NCBI GenBank assembly: GCA_003660235.1
Contig: QGON01000057.1
Span: forward strand, 42,054 to 106,053
Origin: a bacterium endosymbiont of Escarpia laminata
Lineage (GTDB): Bacteria; Pseudomonadota; Gammaproteobacteria; Chromatiales; Chromatiaceae
Length of the DNA: 64,000 bases
Direction: 5' to 3'
The notes beneath the pieces were generated by a model. It was not told the DNA's origin. It worked only from the letters and a program-made list of their open reading frames with translations, and ran no database searches. Made by a program: the position numbers and the translations under genes. This document shows, piece after piece, positions 54,166-62,931 of the stretch (the first letter of the stretch is position 1; each line of letters begins with the position of its first letter).

Positions 54166-54665
54166 ACGATTTTGATGAGGATGAGGATCTCGGCCCCAGC
54201 AAGAGCGAGATCAAACGGGAGATGCTGGCGCTGCAGAAGTTGGGCGGGCGGTTGACCCTGCTCTCCAAAAAGGAGTTGGACCGGATGCCTCTGAGCCCTG
54301 TTTTACTGGATGGGTTGGAAGAAGCCAAACGCATCAAATCGCATATTGCCCGTCGTCGTCACCTGCGGCGGCTCGGTAAGCTGCTGCGCCACGAGGATCT
54401 TGATGCCATCGAGCAGGTGATCGATGAGATCGATAACAAACACCAGGCGGGTGTGGCGCGCTTCCATAAACTCGAGCGTTGGCGCGATCAACTGATTGCG
54501 GGCGACAGTAGTGTCTTTGGCGAGTTTTTGGCCGAATATCCCGCAGCTGACCGTCAACACCTGCGGCAGTTGATCCAGGCAGTGAAAAAGGAACGGGAGA
54601 GAGAGAAGCCACCGGCTGCTTTTCGTAAGCTCTTTAAATACCTGCGCGAAGTTGCCGGGGTTTGA
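54162..54665 (+). CDS. yjgA: Ribosome-associated protein DarP/YjgA (DUF615)
   Basis: This 167-residue helical protein (DEDEDLGPSKSEIKREMLALQKLGGRLTLLSKKELDRMPL) matches the DUF615 family, now DarP. The family has the KSE-x-KRE and RHLRRLGKLLRHEDLDAIEQVIDEID segments and binds the 50S subunit late in assembly. It starts with TTG overlapping the recJ stop (TTGA). Length is close to the E. coli protein (183). Confidence 0.92.
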   Translation: MNDFDEDEDLGPSKSEIKREMLALQKLGGRLTLLSKKELDRMPLSPVLLDGLEEAKRIKSHIARRRHLRRLGKLLRHEDLDAIEQVIDEIDNKHQAGVARFHKLERWRDQLIAGDSSVFGEFLAEYPAADRQHLRQLIQAVKKEREREKPPAAFRKLFKYLREVAGV

Positions 54666-55151
54666 TCTCGCAGAGAGTTAAGGCGATTTAAAGTTGTCGG
54701 GTTTTTTTACACATCTTGATAGGCGAGTTCATCAGAAATCCATTGGTTAATTTATATTGATAAAAAGGGAAAGGCGTTCTTCTGCACGCCGGCATCTCGT
54801 TCAACTTCGTTGCGCAGAAAACGTTAATATGAATCTGCTGATCAATAAATTCGTGTTAAATCAAATGGTTAATAGATTGTCGCCCATCTCCCAGTAAATG
54901 CTCCGGGGTGAGCTTGCTCTTGTTTGCAACTCAGCGGCAGCTTGCAAATTACCCTAAGTAATCTCGAAGGTTTTGCCGTCGAAAAACTTTACAGTTATTC
55001 ATATGTTGTAATTGTGAACTCACTTTACTTACTGTTCCATATGGGAAAAATATTCTTGGCCTGGTTTTTGCTTATGATTCTCCTTCGAAGTGCTTAAACA
55101 ATCAGGACACGCTGAAAATTAGTCCATCTGCGTACTAGGGAGAAAATAAAA
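54666..55151. other. 486-bp AT-rich upstream region of the PEP-CTERM gene
   Basis: No ORF or RNA gene is apparent. The only assignable signal is the sigma-54 promoter at 55056-55072. The remaining ~390 bp are long enough for an enhancer-binding activator, as sigma-54 promoters require. I did not find a clear palindrome in it. Confidence 0.5.
55056..55072 (+). promoter_or_regulatory. Sigma-54 (RpoN) promoter
   Basis: TTGGCCTGGTTTTTGCT has the invariant GG (55058-55059) and GC (55070-55071) separated by exactly 10 bp. The flanks fit TGGC-N8-TTGC. It is about 80 bp upstream of the PEP-CTERM start codon. A sigma-54-dependent PEP-CTERM gene fits the PrsK/PrsR regulation known for XrtA systems. 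Confidence 0.75.
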
Positions 55152-56609
55152 ATGCATCTTAGAAAACTGGCAATAGGATTGCTGGCATTCGGTATCACCA
55201 CATCTGTACAGGCAATAGAATTGCTCGATGGCCTGGGTGGGAATCGCGGTTATGGTGACCAGGCGATGTTGCCAAATGACGACGGCTCCAGCAATCTGCT
55301 GGATCTTCCGTTCAATATTAATTTCTATGGAAATGAGTTCAGCTCTTTCTTTATCAACAACAACGGCAACGTTTCATTCAATAACCCGATCTCGTCCTAC
55401 ACGCCTGATCCTTTCCCGGTTGCGAACCAGCCTATGATCGCGCCCTGGTGGGGCGATGTGGATACCAGTCGTGATGGCCAATTCGGCGATGGTTTCGATC
55501 CGGATTTGCTGCCGACCGAAATATTCAACCCCAATGGTTTTGACCAGGAATTTGTTCCGGTTTCCGAGCTCCCCATCTTTCCTGGTGATCTCGGCATACC
55601 CGTATCCACCTTCGATGGTGTGGATTACATCCTCTTGGATGACGCTTTGGAGCTGGCCGGATTTTTCGAGGGAGGTTTTGACGGTCCTGGAAATTCTTTT
55701 GATACCGAATCGAACAATGTCTGGGTTGCTTCACCAAACGACAGTACCGTGGTCGTTACTTGGGACCAGGTCGGTTTCTTTCCTGCCGATACCTCCAAAA
55801 CCAATAACTTCCAGTTGGTGCTGAGAGACGCATCGGCCGAGACTGGTGTTGATGGCGATTTCGATATCGAGTTCCGCTACGACCAGCTCGAGTGGACCAC
55901 CGGTGACGCCAGTGGCGGCACTGATGGTCTGGGCGGCACCGAGGCGCAGGCAGGTTTTGATGCCGGCGACAACGCCAACTTTCTCGCCCTGCCAGGCTCT
56001 TTCAGCTCCGAAGTGCTGGAACTGCAAAACACCAGTAACGTCGGCCCCGATACCCCCGGACTCTGGGTATTCGCCATTCGCAACGGTGAACCGCCTGGTG
56101 CGACTCCGGTAAACCCGCTGATGCCGGTCGAGAGTCAGGATGGTTGGGACTTCGACTTTAATGTTGTCGTGGGCCAGCCCATCTTTATCGACCCCGACGT
56201 TGCTGTGGGTTATGACTACCAGATCGACAACCCGGCCACCATGCCTCTGTTTCAGACAGTTTTACTGCCCAGTGTCGGTGATGATCTGTTTGATATCTAC
56301 ACCTGGGACGGTACGGACTGGGTGCTTGCGGCAGCAGATTGGGCGGCTGGCTCGAGCTATGACTTCGGTGCTGGCGGTGTCGACCGTTTCCGTATTCTTG
56401 GTATCGAAATTGCCGAGATGCTCGACCCGACGGATCCCACTGCCTTCATCACCGGACTCACCTTTACCGGTTCCGGTGCTGTCGGCATGAGTCAGAATCC
56501 AATTACGGTGTTTGTCCCGCCGGTAACTGCCCCTGAACCTTCGGTGCTGATTCTGTTTGGCTTTGGTCTTGGTGCGTTAGGTTTTGTACGCCGTAGAAAA
56601 CGGGCCTGA
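55152..56609 (+). CDS. PEP-CTERM sorting-domain protein with nidogen-like (NIDO) domain
   Basis: This 485-residue exported protein has a signal peptide (LAIGLLAFGITTSVQA). A NIDO-like domain follows (INFYGNEFSSFFINNNGNVSFNNPISSYTPDPFP; APWWGDVDT) to about residue 280. It ends with a PEP-CTERM sorting signal: APEPS, a hydrophobic helix (VLILFGFGLGALGF) and RRRKRA. Such tails are recognised by exosortases and tie the protein to exopolysaccharide export. AGGGAGAAAATAAAA precedes the ATG. The C-terminal beta-region (VNPLMPVESQDGWDFDFNVVVGQP) could be a second domain. It is transcribed from the sigma-54 promoter and ends in a strong terminator. Confidence 0.92.
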   Translation: MHLRKLAIGLLAFGITTSVQAIELLDGLGGNRGYGDQAMLPNDDGSSNLLDLPFNINFYGNEFSSFFINNNGNVSFNNPISSYTPDPFPVANQPMIAPWWGDVDTSRDGQFGDGFDPDLLPTEIFNPNGFDQEFVPVSELPIFPGDLGIPVSTFDGVDYILLDDALELAGFFEGGFDGPGNSFDTESNNVWVASPNDSTVVVTWDQVGFFPADTSKTNNFQLVLRDASAETGVDGDFDIEFRYDQLEWTTGDASGGTDGLGGTEAQAGFDAGDNANFLALPGSFSSEVLELQNTSNVGPDTPGLWVFAIRNGEPPGATPVNPLMPVESQDGWDFDFNVVVGQPIFIDPDVAVGYDYQIDNPATMPLFQTVLLPSVGDDLFDIYTWDGTDWVLAAADWAAGSSYDFGAGGVDRFRILGIEIAEMLDPTDPTAFITGLTFTGSGAVGMSQNPITVFVPPVTAPEPSVLILFGFGLGALGFVRRRKRA

Positions 56610-56639
56610 AAGTTGACTCAGTCGTAGGCTGAGGGAGAC

Positions 56640-56677
56640 AAAAAAGCCGCCGCTACGAAAGTAGCGGCGGCTTTTTT
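56640..56677. terminator. Strong bidirectional intrinsic terminator
   Basis: An 11-bp perfect stem GCCGCCGCTAC with a GAAA tetraloop lies between AAAAAA and TTTTTT, so it can stop transcription from both sides. It follows the PEP-CTERM gene by 30 bp and lies downstream of the leftward Rap1a-like gene. Confidence 0.92.
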
Positions 56678-56759
56678 AATCCCTATTGCATTGTTTACCC
56701 GCAGTTAGTGGGTGCGGCGTTTTCGCCGCTCCCACCATTCAATGGGGTAAGGGAATGGC

Positions 56760-57176
56760 TTACTGCTTTTCGATAGGTTTGCAATAATACTTTTTGGAGA
56801 AATGATTGAATATATGCATCTGCACAGGCGCCTTCATATCTTTCGGCTTCCCTTCCAGATAGACCAGAAACTCTTTCAGCAATTCGTTGATCTGTTTCCC
56901 CTCATCCAGGCAGACGAAGTTTCGTTTCAGTGCTTTTTTGTGCAGTAGCATATTGCCGACCAGATTCATTCCGCCGAGTGTCCCGCCCAGAAAACCTCCA
57001 CAGGATCCGGCATCGAGTGCACGGTTGACTGCCTGTTGCGCTGTCTCCTTTTCCAACGGGGTTGTGATGACCTCCTTGCATTTGTCGAGGTAATCCTGCC
57101 CGGAAAGCGCATAGGCATTTCCCGACAACATTAGAATAAGTGGCAAAGCAGTGAGTGAGCGATAGGTTCTTTTCAT
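56760..57176 (-). CDS. Secreted Rap1a/Tai-like protein
   Basis: The start is set at ATG 57176 (MKRTYRSLTALPLILMLSGNAYA, 138 residues), after AGGGAAGC; the track adds 39 unrelated residues. After the signal peptide come GQDYLDKCKEVITTP and AGSCGGFLGGTLGGMNLVGNMLL, then FVCLDEGKQINELLKEFLVYL. The ‘SGxDYLxxC…G.C.GF..G’ pattern is that of the Rap1a/Tai immunity family, periplasmic inhibitors of type VI secretion amidase effectors. No effector or T6SS gene is adjacent. It may be an orphan immunity gene or a non-immunity relative. Confidence 0.8.
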   Translation of the reverse strand: MKRTYRSLTALPLILMLSGNAYALSGQDYLDKCKEVITTPLEKETAQQAVNRALDAGSCGGFLGGTLGGMNLVGNMLLHKKALKRNFVCLDEGKQINELLKEFLVYLEGKPKDMKAPVQMHIFNHFSKKYYCKPIEKQ

Positions 57177-57362
57177 TTTTATAGCTTCCCTGATTGGTGT
57201 GGTGCGGTCAGCCATTTTTACACATTTTCTGTAACGCGAATAGAAGTCTTGAGAGGTAGGCTGGTTCCAGTGCAGCGGAACCGGCAATCCCACCAGGGCA
57301 GACAGAAATGCCCGATCCGCTACGCTTGATCGTGCCTAAGCTGAGCCGTAGCCACGCAAAGA

Positions 57363-58277
57363 TCAATGGGGCTGAAGTGTTGGTTTAGCCGGAACATTTC
57401 CCAATTGCCAGTTTGATATCGCCCAATCCCAGAAATCGTCGATGCCGGTAGGTCTCTCGTCGGGTAGAGGCTGGCCCAGATGGTGCAGTGCCTGTAGCAG
57501 CGCCGGTAGAGGATGTCGATTCTCTACCGGGGCATCCTTGTACTGTTTGCTCAGCTTTCGCCCGTTTGCATCCACCGCCAGCGGCAGGTGGGCATAGACT
57601 GGTGTGGGCAGTTCCAGCAGTTGTTGCAGGTGAATCTGACGGGGGGTGGATAGCAGCAGATCAGCGCCGCGCACAATGTGTGTGATCCCCTGCCAGGCAT
57701 CGTCCACCACTACAGCAAGTTGGTAGGCGTGGTAGCCGTCTGCACGGCGGATAATGAAGTCCCCTATGTCGCTGGCCAGGTTTTGCGTCACTTCTCCCTG
57801 GATCAGATCTTTGAACCCGAAAGGTTCGTCAAAGGTTCGCAGGCGGATGGCGCGACTTTTTTTGCCTGCGCCTAGTCCCCGGCTACAGGTGCCGGGGTAG
57901 ATAGTACCTTCGATGCCTGGGCGGGCGGCAAGGTTGATCTCTTTACGCGTGCAGCCACAGGGGTAGGCAAGATCGTCTCTGTTCAACGCATTGAGGGCGT
58001 GGGCATAGGCGCCGGTGCGGTGGCTTTGACGAATGATCTCACCTTCCCACTCAAAACCGAAACAGTCGAGGGTACGTAATATCTCATCGGCAGACCCTTT
58101 GATCTCACGGGTCTGATCGAGATCTTCCATGCGTACCAGCCACTCGCCATGGTTGGCCTGGGCATCAAGATAGCTGCCGAGGGCTGCCACCAGTGAGCCG
58201 AAATGGAGTGGTCCAGTTGGGGAGGGGGCAAAGCGGCCGCGGTAGGGCGAGTGCGGGTCTGTTTTGATGTGGTTCAT
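57363..58277 (-). CDS. gluQ: Glutamyl-queuosine tRNA(Asp) synthetase
   Basis: This 304-residue truncated GluRS paralogue has the HIGH-type motif FAPSPTGPLHFGS and the KMSKS-type RKLSKQ. Four zinc-binding residues fall around CGCTRKE and YPGTC. There is no anticodon-binding domain. It attaches glutamate to the queuosine of tRNA-Asp. It lies downstream of dksA, as in enterics, with a terminator hairpin between the two. Confidence 0.96.
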   Translation of the reverse strand: MNHIKTDPHSPYRGRFAPSPTGPLHFGSLVAALGSYLDAQANHGEWLVRMEDLDQTREIKGSADEILRTLDCFGFEWEGEIIRQSHRTGAYAHALNALNRDDLAYPCGCTRKEINLAARPGIEGTIYPGTCSRGLGAGKKSRAIRLRTFDEPFGFKDLIQGEVTQNLASDIGDFIIRRADGYHAYQLAVVVDDAWQGITHIVRGADLLLSTPRQIHLQQLLELPTPVYAHLPLAVDANGRKLSKQYKDAPVENRHPLPALLQALHHLGQPLPDERPTGIDDFWDWAISNWQLGNVPAKPTLQPH

Positions 58278-58290
58278 GACAAGAATTAAA

Positions 58291-58316
58291 AAAACCGGCG
58301 TAAGCCGGTTTTTTTA
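58291..58316 (-). terminator. Terminator/attenuator between dksA and gluQ
   Basis: AAAACCGGC-GTAA-GCCGGTTTT forms a stem with a GTAA loop and a T-run on both strands. On the minus strand it lies between dksA and gluQ. A similar hairpin is known to limit read-through into gluQ in Shigella and E. coli, so gluQ is probably expressed mainly by read-through from the dksA promoter. Confidence 0.8.
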
Positions 58317-58335
58317 TACGCAGAGGCGGGCAGGT

Positions 58336-58779
58336 TCAGCCCATCTGTTTCTCCCGGATCTCATCCAGGGTCTTGCAGTCGATACACTGGCTGGCAGTGG
58401 GTCTGGCCTCCAGGCGGCGGATGCCGATCTCCACACCGCAGGACTCGCAGAATCCATAGTCGTGATTGTCGATCTGGGTGATCGTTGAATCGATCTTTTT
58501 GATCAGCTTACGCTCACGGTCGCGGGTGCGCAGCTCCAGACTGAACTCCGACTCCTGTGTGGCCCGGTCGTTTGGATCGGGGAAATTTGCCGCCTCGTCC
58601 TGCATGTGATGCACGGTTCGGTCGACCTCCTCCATCAAATCCGTTTTCCAGGCCCCCAGGATGGCGAGAAAATGCGCCTCCTGCTCTTCGTTCATGTACT
58701 CTTCGCCCTCAACGGGCTGATAGGGTTCAAAACCAAACGGTCCTGAACTCACATCTTTTTTGGCTATCTTCTGGGCCAT
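58336..58779 (-). CDS. dksA: RNA polymerase-binding transcription factor DksA
   Basis: The 147-residue protein has the two-helix coiled coil with the acidic tip ([31 protein letters not shown]). A C4 zinc finger follows ([25 protein letters not shown]). DksA binds RNA polymerase with ppGpp in the stringent response, shutting rRNA synthesis. Length is typical (151 in E. coli). The D-x-x-D tip motif near residues 75-78 is intact. Confidence 0.97.
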   Translation of the reverse strand: MAQKIAKKDVSSGPFGFEPYQPVEGEEYMNEEQEAHFLAILGAWKTDLMEEVDRTVHHMQDEAANFPDPNDRATQESEFSLELRTRDRERKLIKKIDSTITQIDNHDYGFCESCGVEIGIRRLEARPTASQCIDCKTLDEIREKQMG

Positions 58780-59043
58780 TCACTGACTCCTGAATACCTC
58801 TTGAGTGAAGGGGCCTATCTATACCAGAAACCCAGTCGCTAGACAACAAAATGGCTGTCCCTTCAATACAATGTTTGCTTAACATTACCAGTATCGTCCA
58901 GATTGCCATTTTCTTTATGTGCTGAGTCAATTAATCGGACGATTCTTTCTCCCGGACTCAAAATTCCGTTTTTTTGCATGGGGGTGCAAGGTTGCGGTGG
59001 TTTGGGTAAGCTAGCGCGATTTGACTGATAGGTGAGTAGAGGA

Positions 59044-59811
59044 ATGGCTGAACTGGAAGCGTTGATTTTTGATGTGGATGGCACTTTGGCTGATACTGAA
59101 AAGGACGGTCATCGGGTGGCATTCAATCGGGCATTTGCCGATGCAGGGCTCGACTGGGAGTGGTCGGTGGCGCTCTATGGAGAGTTGCTGGCGGTGACCG
59201 GAGGTAAAGAGCGCATTCGTTACTATCTGGACGGTTTCAATACCGATTTTGAGCAGCCCTCAGATCTGGGTGATTTCATTGCCGATCTGCATAAACAGAA
59301 GACCGCCCACTACACCCGTATGCTGGCGGAGGGCGCGATTCCCGTGCGCAACGGGGTCAAACGGCTGCTGACCGAGGCGCGAGAGGCGGGCATGCGCATG
59401 GCCATCGCCACCACTACCACCCCGGCAAACGTAAGCGCACTGCTGAAGCACGCCCTGGATCCGGCTGCGGCGGGCTGGTTCGAGGTGATCGCTGCGGGCG
59501 ATATCGTACCGGCCAAGAAACCGGCTCCGGATATCTACACCTGGGCCATTGAGCAGATGAGCATATCTCCTGAGCAGTGCATGGCCTTCGAGGACTCAGA
59601 GAACGGCGTGAAGTCCGCTGCGTCTGCCGGTATCGGCTCAATATTGGTCACTACCAATGATTACACCGAGGATCACGATTTCAATGGTGCGGCGTTGGTA
59701 CTCGACCAGTTGGGCGACCCTGACGATAATTTTCGCGTGATCTCTGGTGATGCGGGTGACGCTGGCTATGTCGATCTTGCGCTGTTGAGAGCCTTTCACG
59801 GCCGGGGTTGA
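59044..59811 (+). CDS. cbbY: CbbY-type HAD phosphatase
   Basis: The start is ATG 59044 (MAELEALIFDVDGTLADTEKDGHRVAFN, 255 residues) after GAGTAGAGG. HAD motifs are DVDGTLAD (motif I), IATTTTPAN (motif II), KPAPDIY (motif III) and FEDSENGVKSA (motif IV). It resembles CbbY, which dephosphorylates xylulose-1,5-bisphosphate, an inhibitor by-product of RuBisCO. This is compatible with a Calvin-cycle organism, but other small sugar phosphates are possible. No cbb gene is adjacent. Confidence 0.86.
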   Translation: MAELEALIFDVDGTLADTEKDGHRVAFNRAFADAGLDWEWSVALYGELLAVTGGKERIRYYLDGFNTDFEQPSDLGDFIADLHKQKTAHYTRMLAEGAIPVRNGVKRLLTEAREAGMRMAIATTTTPANVSALLKHALDPAAAGWFEVIAAGDIVPAKKPAPDIYTWAIEQMSISPEQCMAFEDSENGVKSAASAGIGSILVTTNDYTEDHDFNGAALVLDQLGDPDDNFRVISGDAGDAGYVDLALLRAFHGRG

Positions 59812-59846
59812 TACAGCGTCAAAACACCCTTGAAGGAGCCAGGAAG

Positions 59847-61025
59847 ATGATTCCCATTGCCGACAGGATGGCACGCATCAAGCCCTTCTATGTCATGGAC
59901 CTGTTGGCAAAAGCGCGCAGGTTGGAAGCCGAGGGGCGTTCGATCATCCACATGGAGATCGGCGAACCCGATTTTATCACTCCTGCCCCCATCATCCATG
60001 CGGGAGAAGCGGCCCTTGCGGCGGGTGAGACCCACTACACTCCGGCCAAAGGGTTGCCCGCTCTGCGGGAAGCGATCGCCAGATTCTATGCCAGCAACTA
60101 CAGGGTGGATATCGACCCTGACCGCATCATCGTAACGCCAGGGGCATCCGGTGCCCTGCAACTGGTGATGAGTGTGCTGATCAATCCCGGGGATAGCGTG
60201 TTGATGGCCGACCCAGGTTACCCCTGCAACCGCCACTTCGTGGAGCTGGTCAATGGCAAACCAGTGGGTGTGCCGGTTGGCGCGGATACGGGTTATCAGC
60301 TCACGGCGGAGATCGTGGAGACGGCATGGCGGCCGGATACCAAGGCGGTACTGGTGGCGACGCCCGCCAATCCCACCGGGACGCTGCTCACCCTGGAGGC
60401 ACTCACAGCGTTGCACGATACAGTCAGCCGTCTGGGCGGTCTGCTGATTGTCGATGAGATATATCAGGGACTGATCTACGATGCCGTTGGGGGAACCGCA
60501 CTCTCCATCGCCGATGATATCTTCGTTATCAACAGCTTCTCCAAGTTTTTCGGCATGACCGGATGGCGTCTCGGCTGGCTGGTGGCGCCCGAGGCTGCCG
60601 TCGACCCTCTTGACCGTCTGGCCCAGAATATCTTTCTTGCAGCCCCCACCCTGTCCCAGCATGCGGCGCTGAAGGCCTTTGAGCCGGAGGTGCTGGAGAT
60701 ACTTGAAGCGCGCCGGGTCGAGTATCTGCAGCGGCGGGATTTTCTGCTGCCCGCGCTGCGCGAGATGGGATTTGAACTACCCGTCACCCCGCAGGGAGCC
60801 TTCTATCTCTATGCGAACTGCGAGGCGGTCACAGATGATAGTCATGCCTTTGCCGAAGCGCTGCTGGAGGAGGCCGGTGTGGCCGTCACGCCTGGCCGTG
60901 ATTTCGGCTTCAACCGGCCCGAGGCGCATCTGCGGTTCGCCTACACCACCTCACTGCCCAACCTGGAGGAGGGAGTGGCGCGGCTGCGTAAATTTATCCG
61001 GATGCAAGGATATCCAGAAAGTTAA
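59847..61025 (+). CDS. PLP-dependent aminotransferase (class I/II)
   Basis: The start is ATG 59847, preceded by AAGGAGCCAGGAAG; the track's earlier Met overlaps cbbY. This 392-residue fold-type I enzyme has GAPGASGAL-like VTPGASGALQL. It also has NPTGT, VDEIYQGLIYD and the PLP-lysine motif NSFSKFFGMTGWRLGW. It is AspC/AlaA-like; substrate cannot be decided from motif alone. It follows cbbY by 35 bp and its 3' end overlaps the convergent cysZ by four bases. Confidence 0.88.
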   Translation: MIPIADRMARIKPFYVMDLLAKARRLEAEGRSIIHMEIGEPDFITPAPIIHAGEAALAAGETHYTPAKGLPALREAIARFYASNYRVDIDPDRIIVTPGASGALQLVMSVLINPGDSVLMADPGYPCNRHFVELVNGKPVGVPVGADTGYQLTAEIVETAWRPDTKAVLVATPANPTGTLLTLEALTALHDTVSRLGGLLIVDEIYQGLIYDAVGGTALSIADDIFVINSFSKFFGMTGWRLGWLVAPEAAVDPLDRLAQNIFLAAPTLSQHAALKAFEPEVLEILEARRVEYLQRRDFLLPALREMGFELPVTPQGAFYLYANCEAVTDDSHAFAEALLEEAGVAVTPGRDFGFNRPEAHLRFAYTTSLPNLEEGVARLRKFIRMQGYPES

Positions 61026-61768
61026 GCGTCGCCGCCAGTGCTCTCCAGACGCTCTTTCCAGAAGACAGTGGCCCCGGCCACCGCCGCCGGCATGGCAACA
61101 AAATTCAGGATGGGCACCATCATCAACAGTGTGACAGCGCCGCCAAATGCCATCGCGGTAAAGCGGGCCTTTTTCAGGCGTTTGTGCTGATCCTTGAAGA
61201 GCAGGCCGTGATTACCCATCGGGTAGTCGCCATACTCGATAGAGAGAAACCAGGCACCGAAGGCCATCCATAAAAAGGGTGCAATGATGTTGAGCACCGG
61301 GATCGCGAAGAGAATCAGCAGAGGGATCGCCCGCAGCAAAAAATAGAGTATCTTGCGCAGTTCAGAAAACAGGGCAGGAAGAATATCCTTCATCACCTGT
61401 TTGATGCCGCTGCTCTCCTCCTGCAATCGGCCGCCGAGATAGAGCTCCACCTTCTCTGCCAGCAGGCCGTTGAATGGCGCGGCGATCAGGTTGGCGATGA
61501 CGGTAAAGGTGTAGAAGATGATTAGCAGCAGTGCCAGGGCGAAGATTGGCCAAAGCAGCCAGCGCAGGAAGGAGAGCCAGCTGTCGTCGGCGGGCAGAAA
61601 GTGATCCATCAGCAGGTCGAACTGGCTGATTCCCACCCCCACCAGCAGGCTGAAGACCAGGATGTTGATCAGCAGGGGGATGAGTACGAAGCGTCTCAGT
61701 CCGGGTTTGCTTATCAGGCTCAGGCCGCGCAGCAGATAGCCGACGCCGGAGAGGGGATTGTTTGCCAT
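61022..61768 (-). CDS. cysZ: Sulfate transporter CysZ
   Basis: This 248-residue membrane protein has four hydrophobic regions (FVLIPLLINILVFSLLVGVGI; LLWPIFALALLLIIFYTFTVIANLIAAPF; FLLRAIPLLILFAIPVLNIIAPFLWMAFGAWFLS; FGGAVTLLMMVPILNFVAMPAAVAGATVFW). The sequence LIAAPFNGLLAEKVE is typical of the CysZ/EI24 family. It takes up sulfate for cysteine synthesis. The C-terminal part overlaps the convergent aminotransferase by four bases. No other cys genes are near. Confidence 0.92.
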   Translation of the reverse strand: MANNPLSGVGYLLRGLSLISKPGLRRFVLIPLLINILVFSLLVGVGISQFDLLMDHFLPADDSWLSFLRWLLWPIFALALLLIIFYTFTVIANLIAAPFNGLLAEKVELYLGGRLQEESSGIKQVMKDILPALFSELRKILYFLLRAIPLLILFAIPVLNIIAPFLWMAFGAWFLSIEYGDYPMGNHGLLFKDQHKRLKKARFTAMAFGGAVTLLMMVPILNFVAMPAAVAGATVFWKERLESTGGDA

Positions 61769-61841
61769 GTCGCTTCGGTCTGTTTTGATAAAAGGCGGAT
61801 TTTAACAGAGTTAGAGATTCAATAACCAAAGGACAGAACCA

Positions 61842-62687
61842 ATGAAGTTTGTAGGCGCCCACGTCAGTGCCTCCGGCGGTGTTCAGAACGCCCCGTTGAA
61901 CGCTGAAAAGATCGGTGCGAGGGCCTTAGCGCTGTTCACCAAGAACCAACGTCAATGGAAGGCGAAGCCGCTGACCGATGAGTCGATAGAGGGTTTTAAG
62001 GCAAACCTCGAACAGGCCGGCATCGCCCCGGAACATGTGCTGCCCCACGACAGTTATCTGATCAATCTCGGGCATCCGGAGACCGAGGGGCTGGAGAAAT
62101 CCCGTGCCGCCTTTGTCGACGAGATGCATCGCTGTGAACAGCTCGGTCTGAAACTTCTTAACTTTCATCCCGGCGCCACCCTGCGAAAGATCGGTGAGGC
62201 GGAGAGCCTCGACCGTGTATCCGAGTCGATCAATATCGTCCTGGAGCAGACGGAAGGGGTGACAGCGGTGATTGAAAATACAGCAGGCCAAGGCTCCACC
62301 CTAGGCTACCGGTTTGAGCAGTTGGCCCGAATTATTGAAGGGGTGGAGGACAAGCGTCGGGTAGGTGTCTGTCTCGATACCTGTCACACATTCGTTTCCG
62401 GCTACGATCTGCGGACCAGTGACGCCTGCGAGCAGACCTTCGGTGAGTTTGAGCGCATCGTCGGTTTCAACTATCTGCGGGGCATGCACCTCAACGACAG
62501 CAAGCCCGACTTGGGGGCCAGGGTGGACCGGCACCATAGCCTCGGTCAGGGAAAGATCGGCTGGGACGCCTTTCGCTACATCATGAGTGATTCGCGTTTT
62601 GATGATATTCCCATGGTGCTGGAGACGATCGATGACACGATATGGCGAGAGGAGATACAGGCGCTCTATCAGTTTTCCACTGAATAG
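61842..62687 (+). CDS. nfo: Endonuclease IV (Nfo)
   Basis: The 281-residue TIM-barrel enzyme begins [39 protein letters not shown]. It has the metal-ligand motifs [62 protein letters not shown] and MVLETID. It cleaves DNA 5' of abasic sites in base-excision repair and needs three zinc ions. Length is that of the family (about 285). Confidence 0.97.
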   Translation: MKFVGAHVSASGGVQNAPLNAEKIGARALALFTKNQRQWKAKPLTDESIEGFKANLEQAGIAPEHVLPHDSYLINLGHPETEGLEKSRAAFVDEMHRCEQLGLKLLNFHPGATLRKIGEAESLDRVSESINIVLEQTEGVTAVIENTAGQGSTLGYRFEQLARIIEGVEDKRRVGVCLDTCHTFVSGYDLRTSDACEQTFGEFERIVGFNYLRGMHLNDSKPDLGARVDRHHSLGQGKIGWDAFRYIMSDSRFDDIPMVLETIDDTIWREEIQALYQFSTE

Positions 62688-62931
62688 CGAACCAAGCTGC
62701 TAAACTGGAGGTCATCAACAACCCTCTAAATCAGGCACTGCCCCATACCTGATCAGATCCATGATACGCGGCTCCTGCCAAACAACATCATATCAACAAG
62801 CCTATAGAAACTGCGGAATTTGCGTTTACGCAATGCATGCCCGCAGGTAATTGTGGATGCTGTAGCCTTTAATAACCGGTTACAGATTCTCTCCGTTGAG
62901 CTGAATGCAGTAGCTGCTTACCGGAGAATTC

